From positions 4,971 to 68,970 of the forward strand of contig DCIX01000037.1 in assembly GCA_002317135.1 (NCBI GenBank): a stretch of DNA of 64,000 nt, read 5' to 3'. The notes under the pieces are model-generated. The model did no database searches. It was not told the origin of the DNA and saw nothing but the letters and a program-made list of their open reading frames with translations. Shown in pieces: positions 62,942-64,000 of the stretch. How positions within the stretch are numbered: position 1 is the first letter of the stretch; every line of letters starts with the position of its first letter. A program made the position numbers and the translations under genes. Source of the DNA: Bacteroidales bacterium UBA1715. GTDB taxonomy: Bacteria; Bacteroidota; Bacteroidia; Bacteroidales; UBA1715.

Positions 62942-63261
62942 TTTTTTTTAGTTCCATAATCAAATATAGATTTATCTGCGCCTGCACATAGAAGATTTAT
63001 TAATTCTTCTTCAAACTTTTCATCATCTCTCAATATTTTTATTTTGTGTTCCCACTCCGATTGTTGATGTTTTTGGGGAGTATTTTCAAATGCTAATATT
63101 TTTTTTCTAATAACAAGGAGAAATGCATTGTACGAAAGTAGCAATGATGCTCTTGCTATTCCATTTTGATAACATTTTATCGCATCGTCAAGCATCTCTT
63201 TTAGCGATGGATCCTGAAATTCAGGATATGATAACAACCAACTTTTAAATTTTTCAATCAT
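62872..63261 (-). CDS. HEPN-like protein, N-terminal part (frameshifted)
   Basis: 129 residues, soluble and helical. MLDDAIKCYQNGIARASLLLSYNAFLLVIRKKI split over 24-56 resembles the first HEPN helices, where small-residue and aromatic positions pack in an antiparallel pair. After KSIFDYGTKKN (about 97-107) the frame continues with CTLILIIGEEGEMIV, which does not look like HEPN and ends soon, while the -1 frame gives the RNDCAH motif. The gene is therefore either broken by loss of one A, programmed to shift, or affected by a homopolymer read error. Confidence 0.7.
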   Translation of the reverse strand: MIEKFKSWLLSYPEFQDPSLKEMLDDAIKCYQNGIARASLLLSYNAFLLVIRKKILAFENTPQKHQQSEWEHKIKILRDDEKFEEELINLLCAGADKSIFDYGTKKNCTLILIIGEEGEMIVHMGKIPL

Positions 63262-63603
63262 ACTATAATTTTTTTGTTTCCAAAAATATCAACAAACGAA
63301 AGTAAAGTCAATACCTGTTTTCAACAAGTTATTATCCCTATCTCAAAACTATTTAATGCCATTTCTTCTCCACCATGTGATTGCTACCAATAATGGAGAA
63401 ATGTCATATATCAATGACAAAATCCTCTTCCCCCTTTAAAACATTTTGATTTTCATTATGTTTCATTGTTTAAAGTGTATTTTCTACACTAAAATTTTGA
63501 TTTATGAAAATAAAAAATAAAATCCAATAGAGAAATTTTTTTCTGCAAAAATGTCTTTATATTTGTAATCGTGAAAATTTTCTTTTTTAAAAAATAAAAC
63601 TAT
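63262..63603. other. Intergenic region before the last secreted gene
   Basis: AT-rich divergent promoter region. A minus-strand -7-like box is at 63281-63288 for the HEPN gene and a plus-strand TATATTTG at 63558-63565 for the following gene. A small hairpin (AGTGTA with TACACT, 63474-63490) is the only other structure noticed. No gene. Confidence 0.5.
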
Positions 63604-64000
63604 ATGAAACTCAAACATTTATTCTTAACATTCAGTTTTGTAGTTGGAATCTTTAGTGTTGCATTTGCTCAGCAACAACAAACGGCATTGAATATCACAA
63701 CTACCAGTACATCAGACACTCTGAATTTTGCAGGACGAGAGCAGGCCTGCTTTACAACAAGTATTGCCAATAGCGCTGTTGACGGCAGTAGTATGTTTAT
63801 TGACAATATGCAGTTAGATTTACCAGATGGTTTTGACTTAATTTCGTTGGAACTGAAAAAGGGAGAAACGACTTTGGCATTAAATTCCCTATCTATGCCG
63901 TTAAACGATACGTTAAAATCAGCCGAATCGTATCTGTTAAATTACTGCATAAGGGTGAATTGTAATGCCGTTCCCACAAACATTTCTAATCAATTTTCAA
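63604..64000 (+). CDS. Secreted protein, 5' part only (runs off the window)
   Basis: An ATG at 63604 opens a frame that stays open to the last base (132 codons). It starts with a signal peptide (about 1-22, MKLKHLFLTFSFVVGIFSVAFA) followed by QQQQTALNITTTSTSDTLNF. The visible mature part is beta-rich and polar, with no family recognised. A TATATTTG promoter box at 63558-63565 supports expression. Its size and any sorting domain are outside the window. Confidence 0.75.
   Translation, partial: MKLKHLFLTFSFVVGIFSVAFAQQQQTALNITTTSTSDTLNFAGREQACFTTSIANSAVDGSSMFIDNMQLDLPDGFDLISLELKKGETTLALNSLSMPLNDTLKSAESYLLNYCIRVNCNAVPTNISNQFS

Noticed and set aside
63262..64000. A repeated tRNA-Gly 3' end marking the right border of the island
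   Set aside because: No match to the T-arm and acceptor sequence was seen by eye in the remaining sequence.

Overview
The window is a chromosomal segment from an AT-rich member of the Bacteroidetes, probably Bacteroidales. The lineage call rests on a PorP/SprF-type outer-membrane protein, type IX secretion (T9SS) sorting domains of type A and type B, BACON and BtuG-like surface lipoproteins, an lpxD gene, and repeated use of the Bacteroidetes promoter signature (TAnnTTTG at -7, sometimes with TTTG about 19 bases upstream). The species cannot be named from the sequence alone.

Layout. 1-4.9 kb: a tight plus-strand operon (MORN-repeat protein, TPR protein, bifunctional NAD(P)HX repair enzyme, DivIC/FtsB-like division protein, flavin-reductase-like protein). 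4.9-6.5 kb: a small repeat protein and a putative heavy-metal exporter. 6.5-12.9 kb: a glycosyltransferase, then a minus-strand operon uvrA - glutaminyl cyclase-like lipoprotein - amidohydrolase. 13-15.4 kb: an accessory patch with a KilA-N gene between two identical palindromes, a strong multi-stem hairpin, and a BACON lipoprotein whose 3' end looks like the variable region of a diversity-generating retroelement target. 15.7-19 kb: a cobalamin riboswitch with a BtuB-like receptor and a BtuG-like propeller lipoprotein. 19-20 kb: a REP-associated tyrosine transposase (RAYT) with REP palindromes on both sides and one inside its coding sequence. 20-28.1 kb: a methyltransferase, a CPA2 antiporter and a five-gene heterodisulfide-reductase-like operon. 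28.4-41.3 kb: a 3772-residue secreted GH8/Ig-like protein with a T9SS type B end, divergent from a porP/sprF homologue. 42-47.5 kb: lpxD, an acyltransferase, glyA, ilvC. 47.6-51.3 kb: secreted proteins, including a fibre-like repeat protein fused to a histidine phosphatase. 51.4-59 kb: ileS, dksA-like, lspA, dnaJ, grpE, RNase H. 59.1-59.4 kb: a Thr-Tyr-Gly tRNA operon. 59.5-63.3 kb: an island beside the tRNAs with a tyrosine recombinase, an array of 11-bp repeats, and a two-gene HEPN plus TIR-like module resembling a defence system. The HEPN gene is split by a frameshift at an A8 run. The window ends inside a secreted-protein gene.

Most of the window is ordinary core metabolism and envelope biology. 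The parts most worth a second look are the HEPN/TIR pair and its slippery site, the candidate DGR variable region with its downstream hairpin, the co-varying REP palindromes that link the RAYT gene to the KilA-N locus, and the helically phased 11-bp repeat array behind the integrase.
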